64,000 bases of DNA from Theionarchaea archaeon (GTDB lineage: Archaea > Methanobacteriota_B > Thermococci > Methanofastidiosales > SZ-28-30). Positions 43,869 through 52,391 of the stretch are shown piece after piece. The notes beneath the pieces were generated by a model, which had not been told where the DNA came from, did not search any database, and saw nothing but the letters and a program-made list of their open reading frames with translations. The stretch lies in contig JACVGT010000025.1 of NCBI GenBank assembly GCA_018992685.1, forward strand, positions 27,432 to 91,431, given 5' to 3'. The position numbers and the translations under genes are program-made. Numbering within the stretch: position 1 is the first letter of the stretch; each line of letters begins with the position of its first letter.

Positions 43869-45863
43869 TCATGCAATCTCCATCCCTATTGCCGTTTTTT
43901 CCTGATTCCGTAAAACTGCATCCATCTCTCTCCTGATGATATAGGCTGCATCCACCACTGATTCCGAAACTTCACCAATTCTTCTTACCATTTCCATACA
44001 AGAAACCATATTCTGAGATACATCCAGTTGGTTCTGATGTAGCAACTTCTGGGTATCTTCAATGTGCGTGACACTCTTGCTGAGTCTCTCTTCAATTTTT
44101 TCAATTTCATTTCCCAGTTCCTTCCTTAGACTTTCAATCCTGGATGGCACTTCTCTCAGTGCATTCCTGTCAATTCTACCACTTATCACATCATCAACAA
44201 AAGCCTCTAAATTTGCAGTTAAAATATGGGCTTCAGTTCCCTCAACTTCGAAATGCAGTTTCTTGGATTTATCTATACCTATGACATATTCCATGACCTC
44301 TCCTGTTGAATCTATAGTTTTCACCGTGCTCCTGAAGTAGAGAAGGCCTCTTTGAATGACTTTCCGTGCAAAGGGGTCATCTTCTACTGCTTCGTGCTGC
44401 ATTCTGACCTCCGCAGGTTCTGCTAAATCAAGGACTATACCGTAATCTCGTAATCTCACAATGATCTCATTGGTGAAATCAATTATTTTGGTGTGGAAAT
44501 CAATTTCTGATGTGAAGATAAAAGGGTCCTTGGGCAGTACGTTGATGACTTCTCGTGATGGGTCCTTGGACTTGAAGATATAGGCTTCAGTGAAGTGTTT
44601 GTGAATACTCTTCTTACCAAAGATCCACCCTGTGTTTTTCAGTCTGCTGTGATTGCAACGTAGTAACTTGAATTGTATGAAGAGTCTGTGGGCATTCTTC
44701 TGCTGCCAAGTGATGTAATCATCAAAGGTTTCGAGAGGGTTACCGGGATCTGGATCTGCGGGGATATCTTGTTGAGCTGTCTGAGTCTGTGGGACCTCTC
44801 TGTCTGCAGGCTGTACCTCATGGGATGGCTGAACTTCTGATGAATCTGGCTCATCGGTTGGCAGAATTTTTGAGGATGAACTATCAATTTTTGAGCCATT
44901 TTTTACCGAATCAAAAAACCCTGTTAACCCCTTGATGGCAAGCTCTGTAGGTGTATAGACATATTGATTTCCCACCTTATTGATGGTAATTAGTTTATCT
45001 TTTTCCAATTTTTCAGTATATTTTTTGACCATGTACCTGGAAATCTTATTTCTCCTGGCTAATTCCCTTTCTGAGAACTGTTCATACTTATTCTCCTTGG
45101 ACAGTATATCCATCAAAATACTCTTTTCCACAGGGTCCAGGTTACCAGATTCTCTTCTCCCCCTACCCGGTTGGCTGAAATTCTTCAAAAGTTTTTCAAA
45201 AGGTTTACCATCATTATCCAAAAAAATTTTGGAGTTTCTATCCACATTATCTGAAAGAGTATAGTGTCCCCAGGCCATCTTGATGACTCTCTCATCTCTC
45301 ATCAAGTTTCTCATATGGTAGTGAGCTGTGGAAGGGTCCACTCCAGCAAAGGAAGCAATGTCCTTGAGACGAGATATGTTATTAGTCAAAGCCTGCAGAA
45401 CCAATGCCCTGGTAGTCAGGCCTTGGATTTTTTCGGGGGTACTGGCTGCAGTATTGGGAATAGCACTGGCAACCTGGATGGAATCAGTAAGTGTATCAGA
45501 TCCAGCTGGGATCTCATTTTCCTGGCCATCAACCTGCTCAGCATAGACCTCATCAGCTCGCTTAAACAGATCTTCACAAGACTTACCAGATTCTTCCTCT
45601 TCACTAACCTCATCGGACAGGTGTTGGCCTTTACACACCTTCCATTCCCATTTCTCCCAGAATTTTCGTGATATTCTTTCTCTACTCTCTTCAAATTTCT
45701 TACAGTCCTCTCTCTTCATCAATTTCCTGACATCATTATCTTTCCAGCAACCGTCAAAGAATATTCTCTTACTGGGACCAGAGTATTCTTCAAAAATAAC
45801 AGCATGCCTGCACTGCAGGCATGTGTGTAAACATTTCGGCAGTCGATCAATCACCACATTCAC
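43869..45863 (-). CDS. Large DNA-binding-like protein: Cys-rich N-terminus, two winged helices, coiled coil
   Basis: 664 residues from a GTG start. The N-terminus has a probable zinc site (CLHTCLQC, then DGCWKD and EDCKKF). A winged helix (LQALTNNISRLKDIASFAGVDPSTAHYHMRNL) lies at about 150-205 and a second at about 245-310 (FSERELARRNKISRYMVKKY). A Pro/Gln-rich linker follows (330-380), then a domain of about 190 residues that I do not recognise, then a C-terminal coiled coil (about 580-640). It begins 16 bp after the small HTH gene, so they form an operon. The nearby palindrome array (about 130 bp past its end) is a candidate binding site, for partition, replication or element control; inference. 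Confidence 0.7.
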   Translation of the reverse strand: MNVVIDRLPKCLHTCLQCRHAVIFEEYSGPSKRIFFDGCWKDNDVRKLMKREDCKKFEESRERISRKFWEKWEWKVCKGQHLSDEVSEEEESGKSCEDLFKRADEVYAEQVDGQENEIPAGSDTLTDSIQVASAIPNTAASTPEKIQGLTTRALVLQALTNNISRLKDIASFAGVDPSTAHYHMRNLMRDERVIKMAWGHYTLSDNVDRNSKIFLDNDGKPFEKLLKNFSQPGRGRRESGNLDPVEKSILMDILSKENKYEQFSERELARRNKISRYMVKKYTEKLEKDKLITINKVGNQYVYTPTELAIKGLTGFFDSVKNGSKIDSSSSKILPTDEPDSSEVQPSHEVQPADREVPQTQTAQQDIPADPDPGNPLETFDDYITWQQKNAHRLFIQFKLLRCNHSRLKNTGWIFGKKSIHKHFTEAYIFKSKDPSREVINVLPKDPFIFTSEIDFHTKIIDFTNEIIVRLRDYGIVLDLAEPAEVRMQHEAVEDDPFARKVIQRGLLYFRSTVKTIDSTGEVMEYVIGIDKSKKLHFEVEGTEAHILTANLEAFVDDVISGRIDRNALREVPSRIESLRKELGNEIEKIEERLSKSVTHIEDTQKLLHQNQLDVSQNMVSCMEMVRRIGEVSESVVDAAYIIRREMDAVLRNQEKTAIGMEIA

Positions 45864-45878
45864 ATTCCTGGTTGTCTT

Positions 45879-46190
45879 CTATGAATTCATCATGTCCTTG
45901 AGTCTGCAGTAGTTGTCTTCAAGGTCCAGAGTTTCCATCACCACGGAAACAGAAGCCACACTCGTTCCCAGTATCAAGGCAATCCCCACGTTGGTTACTC
46001 CCATGTTGTGGAGTATACTCACCCGGTCAGGATCTACGTCAGAACGTAAGTGATAGTTATTCACCATCTCCAGCTTCTCAAGTCGGTAACTAACAGCAGG
46101 CTGGGTGACACCCAATCTCATTGCGATTTCTTTGTTAGTCAGTCCTTCACGATAGAGCTCCAGAAGCTCTCCATCTGAAAACTTATTCAT
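45879..46190 (-). CDS. Small protein with two helix-turn-helix segments
   Basis: 103 residues from the ATG at 46190, which has a very strong ribosome-binding site (GGGGAGGAGGT) 6-8 bases upstream; the frame stays open to 46346 but that part is the mRNA leader. Two HTH units are visible: LLELYREGLTNKEIAMRLGV-TQPAVSYRLEKL and ILHNMGVTNVGIALILGT-SVASVSVVMETL. Likely a transcription factor or a partner of the large winged-helix protein that follows. Its leader is long and rich in stem-loops. Confidence 0.75.
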   Translation of the reverse strand: MNKFSDGELLELYREGLTNKEIAMRLGVTQPAVSYRLEKLEMVNNYHLRSDVDPDRVSILHNMGVTNVGIALILGTSVASVSVVMETLDLEDNYCRLKDMMNS

Positions 46191-46345
46191 CCTTTCGACC
46201 TCCTCCCCTTGCAGGATCATACGGAGTGATCCCTTCGCCTTTGACAGGAACAGAGTTAGTCCGTTCCACAAGGGGTATGTATAGACTATGTCCAGGTTAT
46301 GCGGGACCGCCTTTCTTGAGAAAGGCAATAAATCCCACATAACCA
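46191..46345 (-). ncRNA. Structured 5' leader of the HTH operon
   Basis: A TATA box (TTTATATA at 46366-46373, minus strand) puts the transcript start at about 46345. The leader of about 155 nt then contains three stem-loops: 46295-46344 (outer arms GGTTATG/CATAACC extended by GGGA/TCCC, with an inner GCCTTTC/GAAAGGC hairpin), 46247-46267 (GGAAC/GTTCC) and 46214-46232 (GGATCA/TGATCC), the last right before the ribosome-binding site. It could be a riboswitch, protein-bound leader or autoregulatory site. The inference is from pairing by eye only. Confidence 0.5.
46295..46344. repeat. 50-bp nested inverted repeat
   Basis: Outer arms GGTTATGCGGGA and TCCCACATAACC pair except at one position, enclosing a second hairpin GCCTTTC-TTGA-GAAAGGC. 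It coincides with the predicted first 50 nt of the HTH operon mRNA. Confidence 0.8.
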
Positions 46346-46373
46346 AAAAAAAAGAATAAGAAGGGGTATATAA

Positions 46374-46780
46374 AGTTAATTAATACAAAATATGATATTA
46401 TAATATTTTTTGAGGCAAATTATTTCAGATTTTGACACCAGTTCAAGCTACTTTATAATTTTAAATGATAAGAAGGAGAAAAGATTATTTTTTCCGTGAT
46501 GTATCTGATGATTGAGTCAAAAGAATATCAGAATTTAAAATAATGAACAGATCATGAAATGAAAGCAGATTAATCTTATCAAGACAATATGATTTCTCTT
46601 AATCAAAAAATCGAAGTGAATTTCATACTTTATTTTCCTGTAAAAAAATATGATATTATCATATTTTATAACATTTTTTAGCTTGTAAAGCTTTCTGTAA
46701 GCGATGAAAGGTTTCTGCAAAAGCTCCACGGGATTAAAATGCATAAAAAGAGAAAAGGGCTTAAAAGCCAGGGTCTGAGA
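46374..46780. other. Very AT-rich intergenic stretch
   Basis: About 400 bases between the HTH operon promoter and tRNA-Cys. Repeats of AATATGATATTATAATATTTT type occur near 46389-46410 and 46640-46675 (ATATGATATTAT in both). No gene seen. It may be the boundary between accessory and core DNA. Confidence 0.4.
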
Positions 46781-46850
46781 GCCGAGGGAGGGATTCGAAC
46801 CCCCATAAACCGGTCTGCAGCCGGTCACATAGCCGCTCTGACACCTCGGC
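46781..46850 (-). tRNA. tRNA-Cys (GCA)
   Basis: The minus strand folds as a full tRNA. Acceptor GCCGAGG/CCTCGGC; anticodon stem ACCGG/CCGGT with loop CTGCAGA (anticodon GCA); T-arm with loop TTCGAAT. No intron, no encoded CCA. A TATA-like CTTTATAAATG lies at 46872-46882, about 27 bp upstream, as expected for an archaeal tRNA gene. Confidence 0.93.
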
Positions 46851-46930
46851 ATCAAACACTCTAATGAACTTTTCATTTATAAAGTCTTTGTTCATCTTTT
46901 TTCCTTTTGTCTCGGAAAAAAGGAGTCCAT

Positions 46931-47002
46931 GGGCCCACCGAGATTCGAACTCGGGACCTTTGCCTCGTGAAGGCAACGTCATAACCACTAGACCATGGGC
47001 CC
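46931..47002 (-). tRNA. tRNA-Val (CAC)
   Basis: Acceptor GGGCCCA/TGGGCCC; anticodon stem TTGCC/GGCAA with loop TTCACGA (anticodon CAC); T-arm CCGAG-TTCGAAT-CTCGG. No intron, no encoded CCA. A TATA-like CTTTTATATG lies at about 47022-47031 upstream. Confidence 0.93.
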
Positions 47003-47361
47003 TAGTCCTCTTCTTCCTGTTCATATAAAAGGTTATCTGTTGGGCTCAGTGTCCCCTATCAATGCCCGTTGAAAGTCCACTACCTACCTCCGTCCATGTT
47101 CTAGAAACTTCCTGAAGTTTCTGTAAGCTCGCCACCTCAACGTTGCTGCCTTGATTCTCTGCGGGTATCAATCGAATATATCTGCAATTGTCATATGAAT
47201 CCATCGTATAGGCTTAATGAAAAGGAGTCACACATGTTACCGTGCGTTCTTATTCAATCATCAATTGATGCTTGTTTCAGTGAAAAGATTTATAAGTGAA
47301 GATTTTAATATAGTAAGCGCCTGTAAGCTATCAGGCATCTTTTCCCGGGAGGTGAAGATGA
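47003..47361. other. Intergenic stretch with a 20-bp palindrome and a promoter
   Basis: Contains the tRNA-Val promoter, a perfect inverted repeat AGAAACTTC-CT-GAAGTTTCT at 47103-47122, a TATA-like GATTTATAAG near 47288 for the next gene, and a GCCTG/CAGGC hairpin at 47322-47339 in that gene's predicted leader. No gene seen. Confidence 0.45.
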
Positions 47362-47547
47362 ATGAGGAAAGGAATTGTTCTCTTGCTGGTGGCAGCTGTG
47401 CTGCTTTTAGGAGGAGCGGCTGCTCTTCTGGAAACCATTTCTGTTAGTTCTTGGAACGTTGTTTCTTTTGATCCACAGGATCCGGAGGGCAGCTTTATCC
47501 TGTTACCTGATGGAGATGACCTACCACCAGGTCCGATACCTTTGTAA
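47362..47547 (+). CDS. Small secreted or membrane-anchored peptide
   Basis: 61 residues: a signal/anchor helix (GIVLLLVAAVLLLGGAAALL) followed by about 35 residues ending in DGDDLPPGPIPL. The ATG at 47362 has an ideal GGGAGGTGA about 6 bases upstream, so it is very likely translated. No family recognised. Followed by a long T-rich run that should end transcription. Confidence 0.65.
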   Translation: MRKGIVLLLVAAVLLLGGAAALLETISVSSWNVVSFDPQDPEGSFILLPDGDDLPPGPIPL

Positions 47548-47592
47548 ACTTTTACCCTTTTATTTTTTTTATGATTTCCTTTTTTCTTTTTT
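47548..47592 (+). terminator. T-rich terminator between converging genes
   Basis: Runs of T (TTTTATTTTTTTT, CCTTTTTTCTTTTTTTT) directly after the stop of the small peptide gene, the usual archaeal terminator form. Confidence 0.6.
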
Positions 47593-48585
47593 TTAAATCC
47601 ACTTCACTTCTCTTAATACATCATCTCTGAAGTATTCGAAGGGAATCGTCCTTCTCACTTCAAAGGGTGCTTGGTCAAAAAAGGTCACATCATCAAGATA
47701 CTTTTTGAAAATTCCCAGAATATCCCATTTCTGACTGTAATGGTACTGCAGAGACACATATGACTTCTCGGGGAGATTCAACACGTCAGCATATCGAACC
47801 ATGACACTGAGACTGGACAGAGCAGCAAGAACTTGATGGAAATTCTCATTCTTGTTCACGATTGCAGAATCCAGACCATAGTATGGTCTCAGAGGAACGA
47901 GGTTCAAGGGATTGGACTTACAGATGACGCCATCCTTTTTGAGCTGCCGCATTCTCCTGCTTATATTACTGATACTGGGTTGAACTCCCAGTTGTTCTTC
48001 ATCTATCTGTTCAGAAATCGCCTGGGCGAGTGTTCTCGCTCCATATCTGCCCCTCTGGATTTCCTTGCATAGGTATATGGAGAGAAGATCCACCTTTCCA
48101 TTTCTCTTCTTGACCTTTTTTTCGTAAAGAGCCAGTTCTGCTTCCTTAAACTCCTTCTCAAACTCAGTTCTAAAATCCTTTCGAATAAAGGGCATGCTGA
48201 ATGTATTTATTAAATCGGAACCTGCTCCCAAATGATAGCCGTCTTCCACCATATGGGTAGGCAATAATCGTGCTCTCATGTAGCCAAAAGGACGGGAAAT
48301 ACGTGCAAGAAAAGTAAGAAACACATCATCCAGTGGAGGTGGTTCTCGTGGGAAGTCAATTACTTGGATGAGTCCCAGCTTCTCGTAATTGATACTCAGA
48401 AATCCTGCAGTCAGAAGACCCTTCTTCTTCAGCTTGCTGCGATAGTTGGCAACCTTATCAATTCTTACTCTGTAGTGACTTGATATTTGCTTGTCACTCC
48501 AGTGGCGAACGATTCCATTGAGGATGTTCAGATTCTTTTCGTTGCCAAACCACTTCTTGATTATTGTCTCGATGTAGATGGGCAT
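47593..48585 (-). CDS. Protein with two winged-helix domains, probable regulator
   Basis: 330 residues. An N-terminal HTH (GIVRHWSDKQISSHYRVRIDKVANYRSKLKKKGLL) is followed by a central domain and a second winged helix (LAQAISEQIDEEQLGVQPSISNISRRMRQLKKDGVI, about 190-230), then a C-terminal alpha/beta domain of about 100 residues. Layout resembles archaeal Lrp-like or plasmid-type regulators, but I cannot name the family. The start has GAGGT upstream and lies 4 bp after the stop of a tiny membrane ORF, pointing to coupled translation. Confidence 0.7.
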   Translation of the reverse strand: MPIYIETIIKKWFGNEKNLNILNGIVRHWSDKQISSHYRVRIDKVANYRSKLKKKGLLTAGFLSINYEKLGLIQVIDFPREPPPLDDVFLTFLARISRPFGYMRARLLPTHMVEDGYHLGAGSDLINTFSMPFIRKDFRTEFEKEFKEAELALYEKKVKKRNGKVDLLSIYLCKEIQRGRYGARTLAQAISEQIDEEQLGVQPSISNISRRMRQLKKDGVICKSNPLNLVPLRPYYGLDSAIVNKNENFHQVLAALSSLSVMVRYADVLNLPEKSYVSLQYHYSQKWDILGIFKKYLDDVTFFDQAPFEVRRTIPFEYFRDDVLREVKWI

Positions 48586-48589
48586 GCTG

Positions 48590-48727
48590 TTACCTCTTTT
48601 TTCCTTTTGTTCTCTGATTTATCACTCTTGCGCCGCCATATCGATTTCCTCCTGAGCCTACATCTTCCCTCTTCCGCCATAAGACAACAAAAAAGAAGAA
48701 AAGTCCCTCCAGACGGGGGGACATCAT
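48590..48727 (-). CDS. 45-residue hydrophobic/basic peptide upstream of the regulator
   Basis: ATG at 48727 is preceded by GGGAGGTG, one of the best ribosome-binding sites in the window. The frame gives a short hydrophobic stretch (LEGLFFFFVVLW) and a basic tail, ending in TAA 4 bp before the regulator start. A TATA-like TTTATATAC at about 48792-48800 serves both. It may be a small membrane protein sensed by the regulator, or a leader peptide. Confidence 0.5.
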   Translation of the reverse strand: MMSPRLEGLFFFFVVLWRKREDVGSGGNRYGGARVINQRTKGKKR

Positions 48728-49039
48728 TCACCTCCCTTCGAGACCGGCTTTCTTTCACACAAACGTTACACATCCCTCTATACACAAGAGGTATATAAAT
48801 CTTTCGGTTGCAGACTTACCGAATGTTATCATTTTGCTGTATAACATCTATATTTTTCGAAACACGGTGGATAAATAGTAATATTTCATGGTGGTAGAGC
48901 TTTTTCAGGTGTGTGAGAGATATGCTAATTTTATTCAAATTGGGCCCCTGTCCTCCCCTCAGCAGTAGAGGAAGTGCCATAAACCAGGAGGGAAGTTACA
49001 GGAGCAAACTGTTATTAACTACGATGACCCCTACAGCGT
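48728..49039. other. Divergent intergenic region
   Basis: Holds the promoter of the regulator operon on the minus strand. For the uridine phosphorylase gene on the plus strand I see only weak TATA-like sequence. No gene or repeat seen. Confidence 0.4.
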
Positions 49040-49861
49040 ATGAGTAATAAGAGGTGCACCTCTCCTGATTCTCGGGACACACAGTACCATATTCAGTGTG
49101 GGAGAGATGATTTGACTCCATATGTCCTCTTGCCGGGAGACCCCCAACGAGTGCTGAAGATAGCTTCCCTGTGGGACACGTTTCATGAGGTTCGGAATCA
49201 CAGAGAGTTCCGGTCAGTACGAGGAAAATACGAGGGAAGAGATATCTCGTGTGTCTCTACAGGGATTGGATCCCCGTCTGCTGGAATAGTGGTGGAGGAA
49301 TTGGCCAGGATTGGGTGCCACACACTAATCAGAGTAGGATCGACGGGTGTTATCCAGGACATCCCCTGCGGTGATCTGATTATCAACACAGGGTCTGTAC
49401 GATTTGAAGGTACGTCAAAAGACTACGTGTGTGCAGAATACCCAGCACTGTCTCATTATGAAGTGATCCTCTCACTGGTGGAAGCCTGTGAGCGTCTCAA
49501 GTACGCGTACCATCTCGGCATTGGGGCGACGACTAATTCTTTTTTTGTGGGTCAGGCGAGAGAGGGATTCAATGGGTATTTTCCTTCAAGATACAGATCA
49601 TTTATTGAGGATTTGCACAAGGCAAAAATCCTGAACTTTGAAATGGAAACAGCCTCTGTTCTGACATTAGGCTCGTTATTCGGGCTGAGAGCAGGTGCCA
49701 TTTGCGCAGTCTTTGCCAACAGAGTTACAGGAGAATTCCGTGTAACTGGTGAAGAAAAAGCGGGGAAGGCAGCTTCAGAAGCAGTAAAGATACTGCAGGA
49801 ATGGGATGAGAGAAAAAGAGCCATGGGAAAGAACTGGATTTACCCCTCGTTGTTGCAGTGA
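49040..49861 (+). CDS. udp: Uridine phosphorylase (PNP/UDP phosphorylase family)
   Basis: Cleaves uridine (or a related nucleoside) with phosphate for salvage. 273 residues. Family marks: YVLLPGDPQRVLKIA (phosphate site), STGIGSPSAGIVVEEL, RVGSTGVIQ and FEMETASVLTL (ribose/base contact). Substrate preference between uridine and purines is not certain, but the spacing is closest to uridine phosphorylase. Single gene. Confidence 0.88.
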   Translation: MSNKRCTSPDSRDTQYHIQCGRDDLTPYVLLPGDPQRVLKIASLWDTFHEVRNHREFRSVRGKYEGRDISCVSTGIGSPSAGIVVEELARIGCHTLIRVGSTGVIQDIPCGDLIINTGSVRFEGTSKDYVCAEYPALSHYEVILSLVEACERLKYAYHLGIGATTNSFFVGQAREGFNGYFPSRYRSFIEDLHKAKILNFEMETASVLTLGSLFGLRAGAICAVFANRVTGEFRVTGEEKAGKAASEAVKILQEWDERKRAMGKNWIYPSLLQ

Positions 49862-49976
49862 GAGAGGAGATGAATCCTTCCTGCAGTGAGAAGTGTCATC
49901 ACGCCTTTTACTCTGTTGTAGAAGCAATGGGTTTCGGGATATGTGGAAAAGTTTTATAAATGTAGAATAAACATGA

Positions 49977-50219
49977 TAAAGGGAGGTGATAAAAAAGTAA
50001 GCCAAAGCAACGATGGTGGAGGTTCATCGTTAATCGGAGTGTACAGATCAAGGAGAGAATGGCGTGTGAGTGTACATTGTGTCGAATTGTATCCTATCCG
50101 TTGTCTCACATCCTTTCCGGTGGCTAGGGAGAGTGGATCGAAGGGCTGACAACCAGCGATTCCTGAAAGGTTAGGCGACTGTCCAGTCGTCAGATACGAA
50201 AAGGAAAGGAGGTGGCTGT
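49977..50219 (+). ncRNA. Structured 5' leader of a small membrane-protein gene
   Basis: TTTTATAAATG at about 49951-49961 is a TATA box; the ATG it serves lies at 50220, giving a leader of about 240 nt. It contains a hairpin AACGATG/CATCGTT (50009-50031) and a compact three-way junction: outer stem CTGAC (50146-50150)/GTCAG (50189-50193), inner stems AACC/GGTT (50151-50172) and GACT/AGTC (50177-50188). The second arm ends shortly before the ribosome-binding site. Pairing is by eye. A new riboswitch-like element or a separate small RNA are both possible. Confidence 0.55.
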
Positions 50220-50387
50220 ATGGTAAAGTCGAAAACAATCTTGATAATTGTGGGTATCATTGTCCTGCTTATGGGAATTCTAGGACTCTTGGATCTTGAT
50301 TACGCAACTGAGCCGTCATGGCATGCTGTGCTGAAGATCATTGTGGGGCTTGTGGCAGTGGTCTTTGGCTACATGGACAAGACCTGA
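50220..50387 (+). CDS. 55-residue two-helix membrane protein
   Basis: ATG at 50220 with AAAGGAGGTGG 6 bases upstream. Two hydrophobic helices (TILIIVGIIVLLMGILGLL and VLKIIVGLVAVVFGYM) are joined by a short loop DLDYATEPSWHA. The size and hairpin topology recall small stress or transport-modulating proteins; no family recognised. Preceded by the long structured leader and followed by a T-rich terminator at 50430-50449. Confidence 0.7.
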   Translation: MVKSKTILIIVGIIVLLMGILGLLDLDYATEPSWHAVLKIIVGLVAVVFGYMDKT

Positions 50388-50429
50388 TCCAGGACCCATA
50401 AGTGTGTCCCACAGGGTTCTCTACTCTGT

Positions 50430-50449
50430 ATTTCCTTTTTTTTATCTTT
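50430..50449 (+). terminator. T-rich terminator
   Basis: TTTCCTTTTTTTTATCTTTT follows the small membrane-protein gene by about 40 bp. Confidence 0.5.
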
Positions 50450-50591
50450 TGCTGGTTCTGGTGTTGATTTAATTGGGTTGGGTTATTGGTTTTTGTGACG
50501 CACATACCCAGTATAGGAATTATTCACCATTGGATTCTGCACGAGATCACATACTCTGAAACCTTTTTATGGTTCTAATCACAGATAACCT

Positions 50592-52268
50592 ATGGATAAT
50601 TCAGACGTTGCCCGCATTCTTTATGAGATTGCAGATATACTGGAACGTCAGGGCATAAAATTCAAGCCTCAGGCCTATAGAAAGGCTGCGCGCTCTATTG
50701 AATCCCTTGAAGAATCCATTGAAACATTTGATGACTACAGGGTGATCCCGGGTGTGGGGGAGGCAATCGCCAAGAAGATTGATGAGATTGTCAGGACAGG
50801 CAGACTCGAATATCTGGAAAAGCTGAAAGAAGAAACCCCGGATGAATATGGAGAACTTTTGCAGCTTCCTGAAATTGGACCCAAGACTGCCCAGATTCTT
50901 GCACGTCAGGGTATTACCAGTATTTCTGCGCTGGAAAAGGCCCTGGAACGCCATACATTGCGTAGAGTGAAAGGATTTGGACCAAAGACCGAATCAAATC
51001 TGAAACGGTCAATTGAGCTGCATCAATTCAAAACAGAGAGGAGGCTCCTGGGAAAAATACTTCCGCTCTGTCGACAGCTGAAAAGAGCTCTCCAGCCAGT
51101 CTGTGAGCAGGCTGTGGTGGCAGGGTCTGTGAGACGGTGGAAAGAGACGGTGGGGGACATTGACATCCTGGTGATATCACGCATGTCAGAGCAGGTCATG
51201 GACACTTTCACAGGGCTTTCTGACGTTGAGCATGTCATATCCAGGGGGACCACGAGATCGACAGTGATCCTCAGAAATGGAATACAGGCCGATGTGCGCG
51301 TCCTCCCTGAGGAGAGCTTTGGTTCAGCTTTGCAGTATTTTACCGGATCAAAAGAACACAATATCAGCCTGAGGCAGCTGGCTGCAGGAAAGGGGCTGAA
51401 ACTGAGTGAATATGGGCTTTTTGACCGAAAGACTGATGAACGGGTGGCGGGTGAATCAGAAGAGGAGATATACCGGCACCTGGGGTTGCAGTACATCCCC
51501 CCTGAACTGCGGGAGAATCAGGGGGAAATCGAGGCCGCTCAAACCAATTCGCTCCCTCAACTAGTGGAACTGGGAGACATCAAAGGAGATTTCCACATCC
51601 ATACTGACTGGAGTGACGGGTCTGGGTCAATTAACGCCATGGTACAGAAAGCAGAGGTACTCGGGTATGAGTTCGTTGGAATTGCAGATCACTCACAGAG
51701 CCTGCATATTGCAGGCGGACTTTCATCAGAGAAACTGCTGAACCAGCATGCAATCATCAAGGAGATGAATGATTCCATTGATGGGATAACAATTCTCTCA
51801 GGCGTGGAAAGTGATATCCTGCCCGATGGCTCTCTGGATTATCCAGATAGTGTTCTTGAGCAACTAGATTTTGTTGTTGCATCGATCCACTCTCGATTCA
51901 AGGCCTCCCGGAATGAGACTACATCCCGGGTGGTGGAGGCTCTGAGGAACCCTCTTGTCACCATTCTGGGTCACCCCACAGGAAGAATTATTGGAAGGAG
52001 AGAAGTCCTGAATCTTGATCTCGACATAATATTGAGCGCCGCTGCAGAGACTGGTATCGCCCTCGAGGTGAACTGTTATCCAGACCGCCTCGACTTGAAT
52101 GACGTTCACGTGAGAAGAGCACGGGAGTATGGTGTTGCACTGGCACTGGGGACAGATGCGCATTCCATCCAGGATCTTGATTACATGGAATTGGGAGTGG
52201 GAACAGCAAGGCGAGGATGGGCTTCTCCTGAGATGATCATGAATACGCAGTGCTACACACCACGGTGA
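50592..52268 (+). CDS. polX: Family X DNA polymerase with PHP domain
   Basis: 558 residues, gap-filling repair polymerase. Helix-hairpin-helix parts at the N-terminus (RVIPGVGEAIAKKID, LPEIGPKTAQILARQG, VKGFGPKTESNL) bind DNA. The palm has VAGSVRRWKETVGDIDILV (GS motif and the first catalytic aspartates) and the third in QADVRVL. The C-terminal PHP phosphoesterase (from about residue 330) has HIHTDWSDGSG, GIADHSQS, ASIHSRF and GTDAHS metal ligands, giving 3'-5' exonuclease or phosphatase activity. Such fused forms are typical of bacteria and some archaea. TATA-like CCTTTTTATGG upstream. Confidence 0.93.
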   Translation: MDNSDVARILYEIADILERQGIKFKPQAYRKAARSIESLEESIETFDDYRVIPGVGEAIAKKIDEIVRTGRLEYLEKLKEETPDEYGELLQLPEIGPKTAQILARQGITSISALEKALERHTLRRVKGFGPKTESNLKRSIELHQFKTERRLLGKILPLCRQLKRALQPVCEQAVVAGSVRRWKETVGDIDILVISRMSEQVMDTFTGLSDVEHVISRGTTRSTVILRNGIQADVRVLPEESFGSALQYFTGSKEHNISLRQLAAGKGLKLSEYGLFDRKTDERVAGESEEEIYRHLGLQYIPPELRENQGEIEAAQTNSLPQLVELGDIKGDFHIHTDWSDGSGSINAMVQKAEVLGYEFVGIADHSQSLHIAGGLSSEKLLNQHAIIKEMNDSIDGITILSGVESDILPDGSLDYPDSVLEQLDFVVASIHSRFKASRNETTSRVVEALRNPLVTILGHPTGRIIGRREVLNLDLDIILSAAAETGIALEVNCYPDRLDLNDVHVRRAREYGVALALGTDAHSIQDLDYMELGVGTARRGWASPEMIMNTQCYTPR

Positions 52269-52391
52269 GCCATCTTCAATCAATGAAACAGAGCAGCGGT
52301 TCTCATTACTTCCCAGATGCCACCTCGTGTCACATAAACCTTTTAAGTTATTATACAAGTAGGACTCAGAGCTTACCTGAAGGTGATTGTA

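Noticed and set aside
46535..46876. 113-codon minus-strand ORF across tRNA-Cys
   Set aside because: It reads through a well-folded tRNA gene.
49943..50149. 68-codon ORF in the leader of the small membrane protein
   Set aside because: No ribosome-binding site in front of its ATG; the region pairs as RNA and the clear ribosome-binding site lies further down at 50211-50217.
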